Position numbers and translations under genes: made by a program. Below, one piece after another: positions 35,295 through 46,079 of a stretch of 64,000 nucleotides of DNA (positions are counted from its first letter, which is position 1; each line of letters opens with the position of its first letter). Under the pieces are notes generated by a model. That model searched no databases. It had not been told where the DNA came from and was given only the letters and a program-made list of their open reading frames with translations. The stretch spans positions 558,001 to 622,000 of the forward strand of contig JAIWND010000009.1 in assembly GCA_025330725.1 (NCBI GenBank), given 5' to 3'. The stretch is from Chlamydoabsidia padenii (lineage: Eukaryota > Mucoromycota > Mucoromycetes > Mucorales > Cunninghamellaceae).

Positions 35295-35776
35295 ATCTAC
35301 TAGATTGTGATCATCTATATTATTAATACTGTATGATACTATGGCTAAAGTATGTGGGGAAGGTCGATGTAAGATTGTGCATGCTGGAGATATGTCAAGA
35401 GGTGGATGTGTAATCGCTACTATGCTGGTAGGTTATCTAATATAGTTCAAGTAAACGGGCTGATCAACTTCAGCCAAGAAGCTCTGAGTTGCTGGTCATA
35501 CCAATGTAGATAATGGACCTACAATATATAAAAGATAAAAGTAACAGCAGGAGACATTTTGTTAATAGTAGTTATTCATGGCATTCTTACAACGGGCTAA
35601 GTTTCTTTAGTGGATTCAGAGACCAAGGTGTTTTTTGTTACAAGTTCAAAGACGATATTAGTTATCATAGCGTTACCCTTTTCAACTTTCTTTGTTACAT
35701 TACCTTCTTTTTTGTTTCCCTTTGTCGTTGTGTTACTATTAATAAGTAATAAACTATTAAACTTTGTTTTAACTTG

Positions 35777-35958
35777 AAGAAGAATGGATAAAGACATAAT
35801 TATGCTGATGAGTGGACGATGGTAGGATGAAGAAAGGAAGAAAAGAGAATTGGGAGAGTAACATTTTTCTAGTCAAGCCTCCCCCCCCCCATTTTATTTC
35901 AAACCCAGTTACCTCTCCACTGGTAAAATCCTTATGATGCGCAAAATTCAGGATAGGC
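35777..35958 (-). repeat. MULE-type terminal module, copy 2 (right, inverted)
   Basis: Reverse complement of copy 1, ending in GGATAGGC at 35951-35958. The match extends inward past the transposase start codon into about six codons, so the inverted repeat is about 180 bp and duplicates the 5' end of the coding region. Beyond the GGATAGGC end the sequence (GCCAAATCAGTTGTCGGGG) differs from the CAGTG outer ends. It is followed by a CACCTAC/TACATAC-type short repeat to about 36022. Confidence 0.8.
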
Positions 35959-36135
35959 GCCAAATCAGTTGTCGGGGTCGTACCACCTACCACCTACCAC
36001 CTACTACATACTACATACTACCTAATGAAAAAAAAGACAATGTAAAAGACAAAGATACAAAAAAGTTTATTGGGTATAAACATAAAAATATCAAATCAAA
36101 TCATATCATTTAAAAAAAAGATAAACTAAACTACA

Positions 36136-36480
36136 CTAAATAGGATTTCCATTGAGACAATTATCAAAGCGGGAGATGGAATGGCGAATATATCCATGAA
36201 AGTCCATGTGAGTCACCATATTGCATGCCCCCAACATCCTTGTAGATAACGTGTCAGAATCCAGCAATGCTTCTTTCTTGATCTAGTATTTCACCTTGGA
36301 CCAGAATTGTTCGATGGATTCAGTTCTGGAGAGTAGGGGTGAGACAAGCGAAGTAGTCAGTGTCCATGGTCAGCAAGTGGTTATTCTATGTTTTTCGATT
36401 GCTATATTGTCCATAACTAGATAGCAGTTTTTTGAATTCAGAGTATGTGTTGTTCCAGTAAGCCATTCTTCCTCTGCATT
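36136..36480 (-). pseudogene. Tc1/IS630-like transposase, 3' relic
   Basis: On the minus strand, ending at the TAG 36136-36138. Read in two frames it gives PYSPELNP then IEQFWSKVKY, the hallmark of the Tc1/IS630 DDE catalytic domain (third acidic residue region), followed by IKKEALLDSDTL, GACNMVTHMDF and FDNCLNGNPI. One base is missing between NP and IEQ, and a TAG follows KVKY, so it is dead. LVMDNIAIEKH about 36393-36420 fits the second catalytic Asp block (MDN). The N-terminal half further upstream is too decayed to read. It is the natural source of the TA-flanked CAGTG ends around the composite. Confidence 0.72.
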
Positions 36481-37000
36481 TGCATTTTGGTACGTCCTAC
36501 GAGAAAGAAAGAGGAAGAGAAAAGCGAAAATGAATACAAACTATCGTCTTACTTTTGTTTGGAGAGCTAGTTTTGACTTACATTGACCAAAAAAAGTCGA
36601 TAGGCGAGAACGAGAGAACGATGTTTTCGAAGCGACAGTTCATCGTTACCTAAGGATCATAAGCGTCGAGCAGTATGTACAGCCCAGGTACCCGTGTCGA
36701 TCACCGTTGCTCTTTATGTTACTAGGATGCTGCTGTTCTTCCTGCTCTTGCTGTATTCGCTTAAGTAAAGGAAAAAGTCAGTATTTACATTCATCTTCGC
36801 ACCTTCAAGTAGGCCTTCCTTTCTCTTACCATAAGGTCGTCGTCACTTGGAATAGCGTTCATGTTCTCATCAATACTAGCCTACCTACCTGAAAAAGAAA
36901 AGAACAAGTGCATTATCATCATAACATTACCAGTACATACTTTTTTGTTTGTTGTTTTTTTACCTTTCAATTTCAAGTATATCACACGGGAAGAGATGGT

Positions 37001-37197
37001 AATATCAGTCACTTGACTACCAATGCAAGGCAACGACAAGCTGTTGAAATCTTGCCACCACACAGGATATGGATTTTCGTCGACCCCCCGGATAGGAGTC
37101 CAAGTTCAAGACAACTGAGCAGACAGTCTAAGCCATGCCTTCACAAAAGATCCGACAGCATACTATAGACATTCGTCGTACTTCAACCTAGTTCTGA
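37001..37197. repeat. 197-bp direct repeat, unit 1
   Basis: Starts AATATCAGTCACTTGACTAC and ends GTTCTGA. Nearly identical to unit 2, 230 bp downstream, differing at only a handful of bases. Confidence 0.9.
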
Positions 37198-37230
37198 CCA
37201 TCTCTTCACATCTTGCTGTACATGAGAAAT

Positions 37231-37427
37231 AATATCAGCTGCTTGACTACCAATGCAAGGCAACGACAAGCTGTTGAAATCTTGCCACCACACAGGATAT
37301 GGATTTTCGTCGACCCCCCGGATAGGAGTCCAAGTTCAAGACAACTGAGCAGACAGTCTAAGTCATGCCTTCACAAAAGATCCGACAGCATACTATAGAC
37401 ATTCGTCGTACTTCAACCTAGTTCTGA
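37231..37427. repeat. 197-bp direct repeat, unit 2
   Basis: Second copy, starting AATATCAGCTGCTTGACTAC. The 33 bases between the units are unrelated to them. The near identity points to a recent local duplication inside the Tc1-like part of the composite. Confidence 0.9.
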
Positions 37428-37503
37428 TTTCCCAAAAGATGCGTTCCATGGATAGTAAAAAAAAAAACAGAAACAGTATTTTGATGGCATTTTTGTGTGC
37501 GGG

Positions 37504-37759
37504 GCCTATCCTGAATTTTGCGCATCATAAGGATTTTACCAGTAGAGAGGTAACTGGGTTTGAAATAAAATGGGGGGAAGGCTTGACTAGAAAAATGTTA
37601 TTCTCCCAATTTTTTCTCTTTTCTACCTTTCTTCATCCTACCATCGTCCACTCATCATCATAACTATGTCTCTTAGCCTCCCCCCCCCCCGATTTTATTT
37701 CAAACCCAGTTACCTCTCTACTGGTAAAATCCTTATGATGCGCAAAATTCAGGATAGGC
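37504..37759. mobile_element. Short MULE deletion derivative (two ends back to back)
   Basis: 37504-37675 is a copy of the left MULE end up to and including ATGTCTCTTA of the transposase start. It is fused directly at 37676 to an inverted right end (GCCTCCCCCCCCCC ... GGATAGGC, 37752-37759). The interior of the transposase is gone, giving a MITE-like hairpin of about 256 bp. Its right side continues without a break into the outer CAGTG terminus. Confidence 0.75.
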
Positions 37760-37993
37760 TGATTTTTTCAGGTGCGACAAGTAATTCCGGAAACACTGTA
37801 TATCATCATTAACCAAAATAATCGATTCTTCACCGGGGAACAGGAATGTACATGTGGTGTCATGAACCCGGTCTAATTATGATACTTGCCATGAAAAGCA
37901 ATCTTTATCTAAATCACTCTTTTTAGAGTTAATAGGGTCTGTAACCACAAAAAAATCAACTCCGCCTCAATTACCCCTGAGCATACATTCATT

Positions 37994-38000
37994 TATAAAA
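37994..38000 (+). promoter_or_regulatory. TATA box of the secreted phosphoesterase gene
   Basis: TATAAAA about 55 bp before the start codon at 38054, followed by a short CT-rich leader. Spacing fits a TATA-driven start site near 38025-38030. Confidence 0.6.
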
Positions 38001-38053
38001 GGGATCGACTTTCTTCACTTTTTTTTTTGGATCCATTCACTATCACAAACGCC

Positions 38054-39122
38054 ATGAAGTTCTTCTCTATCCTCTCCTTGCTTTCTATATACTTGATCTT
38101 GATCAATGCTGCTACCCCCAAGAAGAATAGCACATCGATTGTGCCTGGCCAATTCTTTGACAGAGTGGTTATTTTCATCTTTGAGAATCAAGATTTTGCA
38201 AAAGTGGTCAAGAACAAGTACTTTGCATCACTTCCCAAGAAACACAATGGTAAGCAATTTTTTTTCCTTCCAAATAAACTAACAGGTTACCTTATAGGTG
38301 TGTTATTAACAAACTACCTGGCCACGACTCATCCTTCTCAACCTAATTATGTAAGTTACCAATTCAGGAGAAATTGTGTGCCTGGGCGGCGTTTTAATTT
38401 CTTTTATCTTTTTAATTTCTTCCTTCCTTTGGATCAGATTGCGTTGATCAGTGGTACAACCAAAGGCACAAAAGAAGATGACAAGTCAGATATCAAGAGG
38501 CAAAATCTTATTGATCTTTTAGAAAAGAAAAAGATTTCATGGAAGTCATACCAAGAAGATTACCCCGGGGATTGTGACAAGAGGATGGATATCAAGAATT
38601 ATGCACGAAAGCATAATCCCTTTATGAGTTTTGTGAACATTAGTAAGAACAAGCAAAGATGTGCTCGGATCGTCAATAGCAAACAACTGGATGAAGATAT
38701 CAAGAACAACGATGTTCCCCAATTTGTCTTTTACACTCCGAATGTAAGTTGCCTCTGAAAAGAAGAAAAAACGACCGTACTCACTTTTTTTTTTTCTTTG
38801 TAACTAGTTGAAAAACGATGCTCATGACACTAATATTAAGTATGCTTCTCGTTGGTTCAAAAAGTACTTGGAGAAACGGGTCAATAACAAGGCATTCAAT
38901 AAGAACACAATGTTTGTGGTTACTTTTGATGAAGATGATGGTGGATCCGATGACAATAAAGTCTATACTGCTCTCTTTGGCCCTGACTTTCATCGCAAAT
39001 CAAACAAAAAGACTGATAAGAAAAAATATAACCATTACTCCTTGTTGCGCACCATTGAAGATAACTGGAAACTTGGAACATTGAAACAACATGATGAAAA
39101 GGCTGTGCCTTTTGATTTGTAG
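38054..39122 (+). CDS. Secreted acid phosphatase / phosphoesterase family protein
   Basis: Extracellular phosphoesterase of the PF04185 type (fungal acid phosphatases and bacterial phospholipase C relatives). Four exons (38054-38249, 38298-38350, 38438-38743, 38808-39122) give 289 residues. The N-terminus MKFFSILSLLSIYLILINAA is a clear signal peptide. Family blocks: VVIFIFENQDFAKV (metal-binding Glu-Asn), TTHPSQPNY, LISGTTKG, QFVFYTPNLKNDAHD and FVVTFDEDDGGSDD, all in the expected order. Export and phosphate scavenging are inferred from the family. It sits between two mobile-element zones but has intact frame and normal introns. Confidence 0.85.
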
Positions 39123-39352
39123 TCTTTTTATTTTCTATCCCCCAGTTGATCTGTTTAGTATTCAAAAAATAAAGTAAACCATCTTTTTTTCTCTTTTCAT
39201 GGGAATTGCTAGGCGCACGGAATGTTGGTGTTCGGCGTTTAAAAATGAAGTTTCCTTCCTTCGAGAAAAAATAGTCGCAAAGGGCAGGTAAAGATCATTA
39301 CAATCTTGGACTGACCTACACAAAAATCTTAGCGCTTAAACTTTTGCAGTAT

Positions 39353-40451
39353 ATTATGTTGGAAATATGCTATAGTACTCACAACACCACTTTAATCATT
39401 AGCATCACTTGTTCATTGAGACAGTAGAGCTCTATCAAGATTCCAGGCGAGAGTAAGCGGGTTTTGAAATAAGCTTTATCTTGTGTGTCAATTTCCATTC
39501 TGCAACTTTTTTTTCACAATAGTCAGATTAAAACGACCTTCAGGCTACACTGCTCCATACAGAGGACTTGGTATAATGACCATTATGTAAACTTTGTTGG
39601 AAATAGGCTATAATATCCACATCACCACTTTAATCATTAGCATTACTTGTTCATTGAGACAATAGAACTCTCTCGAAATTCCAGACGAGAGTGAGCGGGT
39701 TTTGAATCAAGTTTTATCTTGTGTGTCCAGTTTCATTCTGCAACTTTTTCTTTACAAAAGTCAGGTTCAAAAGATCTTGAAGCTATATTGCTTCATACAA
39801 GGTACTTGGTACAATGGCCAGTATGTGAAGTTTGTTGGAAATAGGTTAAGGAATGCTCATGGTCACTTTTGTCATTAGCACCACTTGTTCATTAAGACAG
39901 TAGAGCTCTCTCAAGATTCCAGGCGAGAGTAAGCGGGTTTTGAAATAAGTTTTATCTTGTGTGTCAATTTTTCATTCTGCAACTTTTTTTTTATACCAAA
40001 GTCAGAGTAAAGCGATCTTGAAGCTATATTGCTGCACACAAAGAACTTGGAATAATGACCATTATGTAAACTTTGTTGGAAATAGGCTAAGGAATGCACA
40101 TGGTCACTTTTGTCATTAGCATCGCTTGTTCATTGAGGCAGCAGAGCTCTCTTAAGATTTTAGGCGAGAGTAAGCGGGTTTTGAAATAAGTTTGTTCTTG
40201 TGTGGCAATTTTTCATTCTGCATCCTTTTATTATTATTATTATTATTACAAAAATCAGGTTAAAAAAATCTTTAGGCTATACTGCTCCATACAGCGGACT
40301 TGGTACAATGACCATTATGCAAACTTTGTTGGAAGTAGGCTATAATGTCTACACCGCCACTTTAATCATTAGCATTGCTTGTTCATTGAGATAATAGAGC
40401 TCTCAAGATTCCAGGCGAGAGTGAGCGGGTTTTGAAATAAGTTTTGTCATT
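39353..40451. repeat. Tandem array, about 240-bp unit, five copies
   Basis: The landmark TTGTTGGAAATAGG recurs at 39361, 39599, 39837, 40078 and 40331 (the first and last slightly diverged), giving periods of 238, 238, 241 and 253 bp. Each unit contains TTCATTGAGACA, GAGCTCTCTCAAGATTCCAG, GCGAGAGTAAGCGGGTTTTG, CTTGTGTGTCAATTTTTC, a T run and a TGCTCCATACA block. The fourth interval is longer because of an ATT microsatellite (40228-40248). No coding frame. The array is interrupted by the Plavaka-type element and resumes at 44900. Confidence 0.9.
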
Positions 40452-41335
40452 CACACCCAAAGATTTTTTTTGTAAATCCGACAATAAAACTTCTATTTCG
40501 GTTCAGGGCAAAGGGTAAGAAGCCAGGATGCAATTTATTTCCTTATTGAGAACGGGCCGAATCGTGAACAGCCTATAGCATTCGATCTTTTTCCCAGTGC
40601 TATTATTAAATCCATGACGTATTACTTTCACTATATACCAGGGTCACTATTATTTTGTGCAAAATGATACACACTTTTGAAGACGGATTTTTATTAACAA
40701 AAAGCTACAACCACATAATTTAACAATCTACAGTAATAATTCCATTCGAGTAAGATTGCCATATATACATTTATAGTAATATATCTTCAGAAACCAGGAG
40801 AGCACCTAAATGCTGGAAGTTGACCTTGACAGACTAGATACAAGACAGGCAGAAGAGTCGGCGATACTAATTCCATTCAAGTTTTTGCTTAGCAGCACAG
40901 ACTATGTAGACAAAAAAATAGGTCAGTGTCGGCATGCAGCAGTTATCATAATGTTCTTACTTTGTTGATAGGTAGTCAGTTCATGACACATTCTGCAATA
41001 GTATGAATGGCGACAGTGGTTGTAGCACGTCATATACTAGAGTATACTATTAACAGAAGCAATCAAACAAACGCTTTGACAATCGTCAATAAACACTAGG
41101 CTATGGGTAGCCTCACTGTGGAATGTGGCAAGTGTTCATTTTAGATGAGAAAGGAAAGAAGAGTGAAAAAACAAAAAAAAAACGAAAAAAAAAATTATAG
41201 AAATAGGCACATGATTTCAAATGCCGCATCGGCTCAAGGGCTTGGCGCGATTAATTTAAGAGATTTTGACAAGTTCATTTTCTTTCTTCTTCAATTCTTT
41301 TCGTCCTCCAACATGGTTAACAATAACAACAACAA

Positions 41336-41400
<65 letters not shown>

Positions 41401-44400
41401 AAAAAAGGAAGAAGAACGATTATTCAACAGATATATTACGCCGTGAATTCGTGTGCACGCCTTGTGGACTTGAAACGAAGAGAAAGTCGGTCTTGGATAA
41501 ACACTTGAAATCCCACAAACATATTACAAATATGCAGGTCTGTCAAGTGGTCTCGCCTGTGGACGATTCTGTCATGGTGGACAATGCCGCGGACGACTGT
41601 ATAATGGGTGATTCTGAAACTGCGATGGGTGGTAACTCTCTGGACAATGGTTTCCGTGCTGGTGAAAATGTCGGTGGTGTTGACGAAGAAGTTCTTGGTG
41701 CTGGCAATAATACCGACGACGATGAAGAAGATATACTGGAACCGTTTACTTCTCGATTTAGGCTATTGGATGAATCCGATGATGATAATAACGACGATGG
41801 TGGTGATCTAGGTACAGCTGCTAACGAAGATGTCACAACGTTCCAGATTGATTACGAAGGCTCGACATATCCTTTCCCCAACTTGCAAACGATGATACTT
41901 CATGCCTTTATACACGGTGATGACGAACCGGTGTCACAACGAACTCTCAAGAAGGTGCTGTATCTAGTGGAATTGATGGTGAAACTGAAAGGTGAAGCAG
42001 GAGCCGCGCCATTCGAACTACCGAAATTGGATGCACTTATCAACTTTGGTACCCGGAAGAAAAACAACATTCCTACATTCAAGTCTTCATCTGTCGAAGT
42101 GGAAATTCTGAAGCCTCAAAAATCCGTTACCAATATAACACCACCACCAACAACAACAACAACAACAGCAGCAGCAGCAGCAATGACAGCAACAAAGGAA
42201 ACCTTTTATATCAATCTTCCTTCATCGGTTTTACGTCTTTTGATCGACAATCCCAGAAAGTCACCATACATATCTGCCCTTCCTGATGACACAATTGGTT
42301 CTGCTACTTCTCTTCAACAAGGCACAAAATGGCGACAACATCATCTCTTCCAACATCCGGTAATGACAATCGGCGGGGTCGATTATTGGGTTGGTGATTT
42401 GATTGTAGTGCGTGATATAGAAAAAACTATTCACTTTTTGTTAGACAGGTATTATTTGCTCAATGGTACTGTTATGGCTCAAGGTTACGAAATACAGGTA
42501 CACCAACCGAACAATTCCTCTCCTTTTTGTGTCGTGCAAACCCGTGTCTTCGCCACTCAAACATGCAACTTCCTTACAACCGTGTCCAAGCAATTCATCA
42601 AGCAGATGCAATGCCTCTCTCAAACGCCCGACGGATCTTTGTTAATGCAGCTCCATGATCGCCATAAAGAACTTATCTTTGGACAGCATTCTATGAAGAA
42701 ACCTATCTTGGACGACAACGGCAACCAGACTGGGAAATTCTACAAGGTCCAGATTGTCCCTGTAATCTTCTTCACTGATGACACCTCTGGGAATATATCG
42801 AAACAGTTCAACCTCTATGACACCTGGTCGATGGTATGCGGTGCTCTTCCATTACACGAACGAAACAAACGAACAAACATCAACTTCATTGCCGGGGTTC
42901 GTTGCAATACTGGCCTGTCATCACTGCATATGATACCTACTCTATCTCAAGATCTCGCCGAATTGGAAAAAGGGGTCATTATGCACTCTGCTCTTTACAA
43001 CGAAGATGTATTGGTGGTGGCTCCTGTGGTTTGTATCACAGCTGATAATCCTAGGCATTCGCAATTGTGTGGTATTTATGGGCTCACATCGTTATTTCCA
43101 TGCCGCAAATGCTACCAACGGAATTACAAAATCAAGAAGGACACCAAAGGCAAAACCGCGATCAACACGAATAATGTCATTGATAATACACATACGGAAG
43201 TGCTTCAGCTCAAGACATCTCGGGGCAATATTGGACTAGAAGATCTTTTCGTTGGATGTCGTACACCAAGGTTAAAACAGCAATACATAGCGGCAAACAA
43301 TGACCCTGACACTATTTTGGACGGTGGACCTGAAGGTGGGCTAACTTACAAGGATTACAAGTACAAGAATACAGGCGCTGGACCGCTGCTTGATCTGGAT
43401 TCATTTGATCCCTCAACAGATACACCAGTGGAAGTATTACATACTATCTCTTTAGGTATCGCAAAGTACTTGGTGGAACATTTGGTGAAAGACGTTATCG
43501 GTAGCAAGAAAGATTTGCTCAGTAAATTGGAATCAAGACTACAAGACTATCAAGGATCAAGTGGTTTTACAAGAACTTTCCGGGCAAAACTCACTCATTG
43601 TGGCTCATTCCTCGGTCGTGACTTCAAGATACTGATGCAATGCCTTCCTTTGGTCATCACTTACGAATTCACTGGTCCTTCTTACGCTGATATTCAAGAT
43701 ATAGGTAAGCTATTTAATGCATTAGGGGTTTTATCTTCTCTTGTTTTTATAAAGGAAATACCTGCCAACCTGGATGAATACGTGGAAACCGTGAAGAAGG
43801 CCGTTGCAAATTTGACGAAGGAACTATTTGTTTACGATTGCAAACACCCGCAATATGGATCTCTTTCGACAAAGCCAAAGACTCACCTTCTACAACACTT
43901 AACTGACGATATCATTCGATTTGGATGCACCCTACACTATGAAACAGAGAAAGGGGAACAGTATAACAAATTTGTTCGGGAAGCAATTGCACACACAAAC
44001 CGACAATCGACCTCTCGTGATCTTGCCAGAATTTTTGGAAAACGACTTATGTTGCGACATATCATTGAAGGTGGCTCTTGGACTGACGATGGAATTACAA
44101 ACGTGACATGTGGAAGTGGTATCAAGAACTTCATTAATGAAAACGAACGCTTCTATGAAATCTTCCTCGACAGCTCCCGTGAACTTGCCGACAACAACGA
44201 CTCTCCCACTAATATCAGGAACGGCACCTTTGCGGTTTTTTCCCATGAATGTGGTATTAATAAGGACTTATTTATTGGCAAGGTGGTGAAACTCGACAAG
44301 TTGAAGGTGATCCGCTATCGAAATGAAGGAAAAGATAATTTAGGTTATTTGGTGGCGACCCCTTCTCGATCCAATTATGACTTGGATATTTTACAAACTG

Positions 44401-44899
44401 AATGTATCCTGGATATGCATATGGTCAATTCATCCAAGCAAAACATTGTCAATCACAATAAATTTGGTGTCTCCTGGTATTTGGACAATTGCGATCTTCG
44501 GTAGGTATTTATAAACGAATAGACTTGATCCTCCACGTTTTTTTTTTTTTAGCCCTATAGTAGTAATATGTTTATACAATCCAATTTAACACAACCATAC
44601 ATTAATATTATGAAATACTTATTAAACATACATACAAACAAACTCTTTACATTATATTTTATCTCTAATAATAAAAATGTCACTTGCGTTAAACTTGGTT
44701 TTACCTTTTAAATCCCGCCCTTACAACTTGGTCTTTTTCAGTCGATCCAATAAAAACGATTCATTTAACATACAATCTCCGTTTCAAATCGTATTTACAT
44801 TTCAAAATCCGTTTTTATTGTTCTGATCCAATCAGATAACTCCATTGACCTCACGGACTTGAATTTTAACCATTTTAGGGTGAAAAGTCTTTGGGTGTG
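40452..44899 (+). mobile_element. Plavaka/CACTA-type DNA transposon, apparently complete
   Basis: Left end CACACCCAAAGATTTT at 40452 and right end AAAAGTCTTTGGGTGTG to 44899 are inverted repeats of about 16 bp with one mismatch. The neighbouring trinucleotides ATT and ATG may be a 3-bp target duplication with one change, as expected for CACTA-superfamily elements. The element has one large open frame (41145-44504) and short non-coding ends. It interrupts a unit of the tandem array: left flank stops within the TTTTGAAATAAGTTTTGTC part, right flank resumes with GTGTGTCAATTTTTCATT. Confidence 0.8.
41145..44504 (+). CDS. Plavaka-like transposase, intact open frame
   Basis: 1119-codon frame without introns or stops; the real start may be 41145, 41211 or 41313 (MVNNNN). 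An Asn-Ser dipeptide tract encoded by AACAGC repeats (about 41333-41400) is followed by a basic KKRKKN stretch and a C2H2-like finger CTPCGLETKRKSVLDKHLKS at about residue 105. Later blocks match Plavaka transposases of fungi: FFTDDTSGNISKQFN, ADNPRHSQLCG with CRKCYQRN, and VEVLHTISLGIAKYLVEHLV, then TKPKTHLLQHLTDDI. These are CACTA-related (Tnp2-like) enzymes. Catalytic residues cannot be assigned with certainty. Intact coding and sharp ends suggest recent activity. Confidence 0.8.
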
Positions 44900-45120
44900 A
44901 TGTGTGTCAATTTTTCATTTTGCATCTTTTTTTTTTTAATACAAAAGTCAGTTTAAAACAATCTTTAGGCTATACTGCTCCATACAAGGCACTTGTTACA
45001 ATGATCATTATGTAAAGTTTGTTGGAAATAGGTTAAGGAATGCTCGTGGTCACTTTTGTTTTGAGCATCACTTGTCCATTGAGGTAGGAGAGCTCTGCTA
45101 ACAATTCCAAAGTAAACCCG
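44900..45120. repeat. Tandem-array unit beyond the Plavaka insertion
   Basis: Restarts the array at GTGTGTCAATTTTTCATTTTGC and continues through GGCTATACTGCTCCATACAA, TTGTTGGAAATAGG (45018 on) and TCATTGAGG to about 45120. A further weak partial match occurs at 45285-45345 (TATGTTGGAGATATACCATA). Confidence 0.85.
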
Positions 45121-46079
45121 TAATTCAAAGCCTGTCGGGAGTTCAGTTTACGTAATTTTTGGAGGAAGGGAAAGGTTCGTCTCTGTCTCCCTCTTCGTAC
45201 TTTTTTTCTTCTTCTTATAAATAATAGATAAAAGTCATCGCAAGCTGGGACAAACTGACACAATGGTCTTGGTGCTTGTATTTTGCGGTAACGTATGTTG
45301 GAGATATACCATAGTATTCACATCGCCACTTTAGTCATTAGTATTTGTTAACAATTGACCGAGTGGTGCCCTTCTTCGTGCGACAAGCATTTCCCCTTTT
45401 CATTAGTGTTGAAACAGATTTGCCTTATTGGGTGGGATTTGAAATGCATGAGTCTTCAGTCATATCCCGCCCCCCTCTTTTTTTCATTAATTGTGAATGT
45501 CTTTTTTTTTTTTGTTTTTGTTTTTTTTTTTGTTTTTCGTCTCGACCAATCGCATCGTGTTCCGCTCTTTATCGTTGTTTGTCAAGATAATAGAATTCCA
45601 GTATTTGCTAGTCTATCAAAAAAAAAATCACGGGGGAATTCACACAAGCATGCTTTGCTACTTCCAAATATGGATGGGACCTGTCAATCGACTTTTTTTT
45701 TTCGGCATTCTGAGAGCAAGACAAAAAAAACATTTGCATCAACTTGAAGACAAACCACTATACACTACATTAAGACATAATGAATATGTCTTTGAATAGA
45801 TCATCCTGTCAATCGAGGCAGTCAAAAAAAAGGGGGAGGGGGATCTTTTTTTCTATGTTGGTTCCAGTTCCAGTTATTGGGTGGAGAAATGGAAACTTTA
45901 AAAAGAACTCCGCTCCGAGTAACATGTGCATGGGCCCACTTTCGACGGTAATGCAAAGGAGGGCTGTACAAAATCGAGAACTGAAAAGTCGCGGGGTTGT
46001 TTGATTAACGATACTGAAAAAGGTATATAAAGGATCCATTCCAAATCCTTTTTTTTTTTCTTTTCTTCACAAAAATAAA
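45121..46079. other. Intergenic region after the repeat array
   Basis: About 960 bp. Contains the last partial array unit (45285-45345), T-rich runs near 45500-45540, and one TGGGATTTGAA element (45433-45443). Open frames here are driven by T tracts and show no family resemblance. The right end holds the promoter of the small Asn-rich gene. Confidence 0.4.
46024..46031 (+). promoter_or_regulatory. TATA box of the Asn/Arg-rich small gene
   Basis: TATATAAA, 49 bp upstream of the ATG at 46080, followed by a pyrimidine-rich leader ending TTCTTCACAAAAATAAAATG. Spacing is right for a TATA-driven promoter. Confidence 0.65.

Larger units (their letters stand above)
32569..37802. mobile_element. Composite of nested DNA transposons flanked by TA
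   Basis: The ends are perfect inverted repeats: the 60 bases beginning TACAGTGTTTCCGGAATTAC at 32569 are the exact reverse complement of 37741-37800. TA flanks both sides (TA|CAGTG ... CACTG|TA), the target duplication of Tc1/IS630/mariner elements. Inside lie a decayed MULE transposase (32758-35149), an inverted copy of the MULE end (35777-35958), a Tc1/IS630 transposase relic on the minus strand (from 36136), a 197-bp direct repeat (37001-37427), and a short unit made of two MULE ends joined back to back (37504-37759). The order of insertion cannot be settled from this copy alone. Confidence 0.75.

Noticed and set aside
35237..40250. CRISPR-like array from regular repeats at 39.3-40.4 kb
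   Set aside because: Units are about 240 bp and contiguous, without spacers, in a eukaryotic context; a satellite-type tandem repeat.
41543..41836. Ser/Pro-rich frame antisense to the Plavaka transposase
   Set aside because: Shadow of an acidic Asp/Glu-rich coding segment.
45345..45799. Three overlapping Phe-rich frames of 80-130 codons
   Set aside because: Driven by T homopolymers; no start context, splice support or family resemblance.
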